DNA of 7,205 nucleotides from Gammaproteobacteria bacterium (GTDB lineage Bacteria > Pseudomonadota > Gammaproteobacteria > GCA-001735895), in contig JAOTUD010000126.1 of the NCBI GenBank assembly GCA_029864065.1, positions 1-7,205 on the forward strand, given 5' to 3'. The translations under genes were made by a program, and so were the position numbers. Positions 6,232 to 7,205 of the stretch are shown piece after piece. Under the pieces are notes generated by a model. That model saw only the letters and a program-made list of their open reading frames with translations. It made no database searches and was not told the DNA's origin. Numbering within the stretch: position 1 is the first letter of the stretch; each line of letters starts with the position of its first letter.

Positions 6232-7017
6232 CTAGTCGTTGCGTTTCAGCGTCTGCGAGCGGAAGTCGCTCTCGGTCAGGCCGGTCCTGAACTGGTAATC
6301 ATTCCATTCGAGCAGGGTGCTCTTGCCGGTCTGGTGATTGACCATGTTCATCGTACCCGGCCGCCAGTAATGGCCGAGATACTGCCTGAAATCGCCCGCG
6401 GTCAGCGTCTTCAACAGGGTTTTCTTGCGATCGTAAAACTCGGCCTTGACCAGGCGATAAGCCTCGCTGTCGATCCACGCCACCTGGCGCGTGTACCCGG
6501 AAAATTCGTAGGCGGGGTAGCGTTCGATAACATGGCAGGTCCAGTCGCCGCAGGGTTCCTCGCGCAGGTAGCGGTAAGTATATTTTTCGACCTCCTGCGA
6601 GCCCAGGTCCTCGAAGGCGAAGGTCGAACCCATGAAGGGTCCCGACTTGTTGCGCGAACTGATGCGCTTGACCCGTTTCAACGCCGGCAGGTAGAGCCAC
6701 TGGTCGTCGGGTTCGAGCCCGTGCGAGTAAGTCAGCATCTTGGTCCCCTTGACGTCCGCGGGCTCGTCGAAGATCGACAGGCTCCTGTCGCCGTCGCCTT
6801 CGACTTCGAGGCTGCGAATCCGGATCAGGCGCGTGGAAGTTTCACCCGACCTGTTTTTCAGGGTCATGATCATGTTCGCCGAGAAATCGGTAAAGCCCCT
6901 GTCATAGGCCTTGGCGGCTTTGGCGATTTCGAGACCTTTTTGCTCGGCGCTTTGTGCGCTAGCCGCGGCGGGGATTGCGACCAGCGCCAGCAGTAGCGCG
7001 GTTTTCGGTTTAAACAT
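6232..7017 (-). CDS. outer membrane lipoprotein-sorting protein (LolA-like fold, periplasmic)
   Basis: This is a 261-residue periplasmic protein of the LolA-like family annotated as outer membrane lipoprotein-sorting protein. The family is expected to bind a lipid or acyl chain in a half-barrel, and is distinct from housekeeping LolA. A signal peptide ends at ASA (residues 19-21) with cleavage before Gln22. Hallmarks are FDEPADVKGTKML (83-95), QWLYLPALKRVKRI (106-119), NKSGPFMGSTFAFEDL (123-138), and the C-terminal TMNMVNHQTGKSTLLEW. Cys156 and Cys161 could form a disulfide. A strong GAGGAG ribosome-binding site (7030-7025) lies seven bases before ATG. The gene overlaps the end of the RND exporter gene by 8 bp and is followed after one base by the barrel protein. 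Members of this family typically sit beside RND/MMPL exporters, as here. Confidence 0.93.
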   Translation of the reverse strand: MFKPKTALLLALVAIPAAASAQSAEQKGLEIAKAAKAYDRGFTDFSANMIMTLKNRSGETSTRLIRIRSLEVEGDGDRSLSIFDEPADVKGTKMLTYSHGLEPDDQWLYLPALKRVKRISSRNKSGPFMGSTFAFEDLGSQEVEKYTYRYLREEPCGDWTCHVIERYPAYEFSGYTRQVAWIDSEAYRLVKAEFYDRKKTLLKTLTAGDFRQYLGHYWRPGTMNMVNHQTGKSTLLEWNDYQFRTGLTESDFRSQTLKRND

Positions 7018-7205
7018 TGGTGTGCTCCTCGCCTGCTAAGGCAATGGCCTGTTCTCGACCGCTAGCGGGGGCCTGCCCTCGCCCGCCGTCGACGGCCATC
7101 AGCAGCGGCGGTAATAACAGGAAGTCGGCGACCAGCGCGAAGACGATGGTTACCGCGGTCATCAGGGCCATGTTCGAGTTCAACGTGAACGCGGAAAAGG
7201 TCAGC
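7010..7205 (-). CDS. RND/MMPL-family exporter, C-terminal end only
   Basis: The frame enters from the right edge and ends at TAA 7012-7010, giving 64 codons. The sequence LTFSAFTLNSNMALMTAVTIVFALVADFLLLPPLLM matches the last two transmembrane helices of RND-superfamily exporters of the MMPL/HpnN-like type. It includes the conserved small-residue helix ending in ADFLLLPPLL. About 28 polar residues follow as a cytoplasmic tail. The rest of the protein (normally 750-900 residues) is outside the window. Such inner-membrane pumps move lipids or other hydrophobic molecules using the proton gradient. The stop overlaps the start of the LolA-like gene by 8 bp, which ties the two into one operon. Confidence 0.85.
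   Translation of the reverse strand, partial: LTFSAFTLNSNMALMTAVTIVFALVADFLLLPPLLMAVDGGRGQAPASGREQAIALAGEEHTNV

Noticed and set aside
5830..6996. Plus-strand open frame of 388 codons
   Set aside because: It covers parts of two well-supported minus-strand genes (barrel and LolA-like). It has no signal peptide or domain.

Overview
The window is GC-rich, gene-dense chromosomal DNA. The proteins look like those of a free-living, probably aquatic or marine gammaproteobacterium: a long-form PurC, a DUF502 membrane protein, and an RND exporter / LolA-like / outer-membrane barrel set. This placement is inferred from protein style and gene content, not from a marker gene. Six genes are complete at both ends. 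Two more run off the edges: purK on the left and an RND exporter on the right. One thiol dioxygenase gene lacks its 3' end, and one small lipoprotein gene is broken.

Region 1 (1-2457) is a purine locus. purE and purK lie head to tail on the minus strand with one base between them, and purC is transcribed divergently. Recognisable -10 elements face both ways in the 127-bp gap. The three products act in sequence: PurK and PurE convert AIR to CAIR, and PurC makes SAICAR from it. Region 2 (2458-2577) is a short intergenic stretch filled by a compact inverted-repeat element. It resembles the hairpin repeats associated with Y1/REP transposases, and it reaches into the predicted promoter of the next gene. 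Region 3 (2578-4178) is a two-gene plus-strand operon, a DUF502 membrane protein and a zinc-dependent alcohol dehydrogenase, coupled by an ATGA overlap.

Region 4 (4179-4918) is the most irregular part. A small DUF4266-type lipoprotein gene has no recognisable start codon, and an extra G in a G-run puts its conserved Gly/Cys tail out of frame. Eleven bases after its stop, on the opposite strand, lies a cysteine/3-mercaptopropionate dioxygenase gene. It ends inside the conserved Ser-His-Tyr motif and lacks roughly the last 35-45 residues. The join between the two looks like an old deletion or rearrangement.

Region 5 (5049-7205) is a tightly packed minus-strand operon of RND/MMPL exporter (C-terminal end only), periplasmic LolA-fold 'outer membrane lipoprotein-sorting' protein, and a signal-peptide-bearing outer-membrane beta-barrel. 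The genes overlap by 8 bp or are separated by 1 bp. They plausibly form an inner-membrane / periplasm / outer-membrane route for a lipid or other hydrophobic cargo, but the cargo cannot be read from the sequence.
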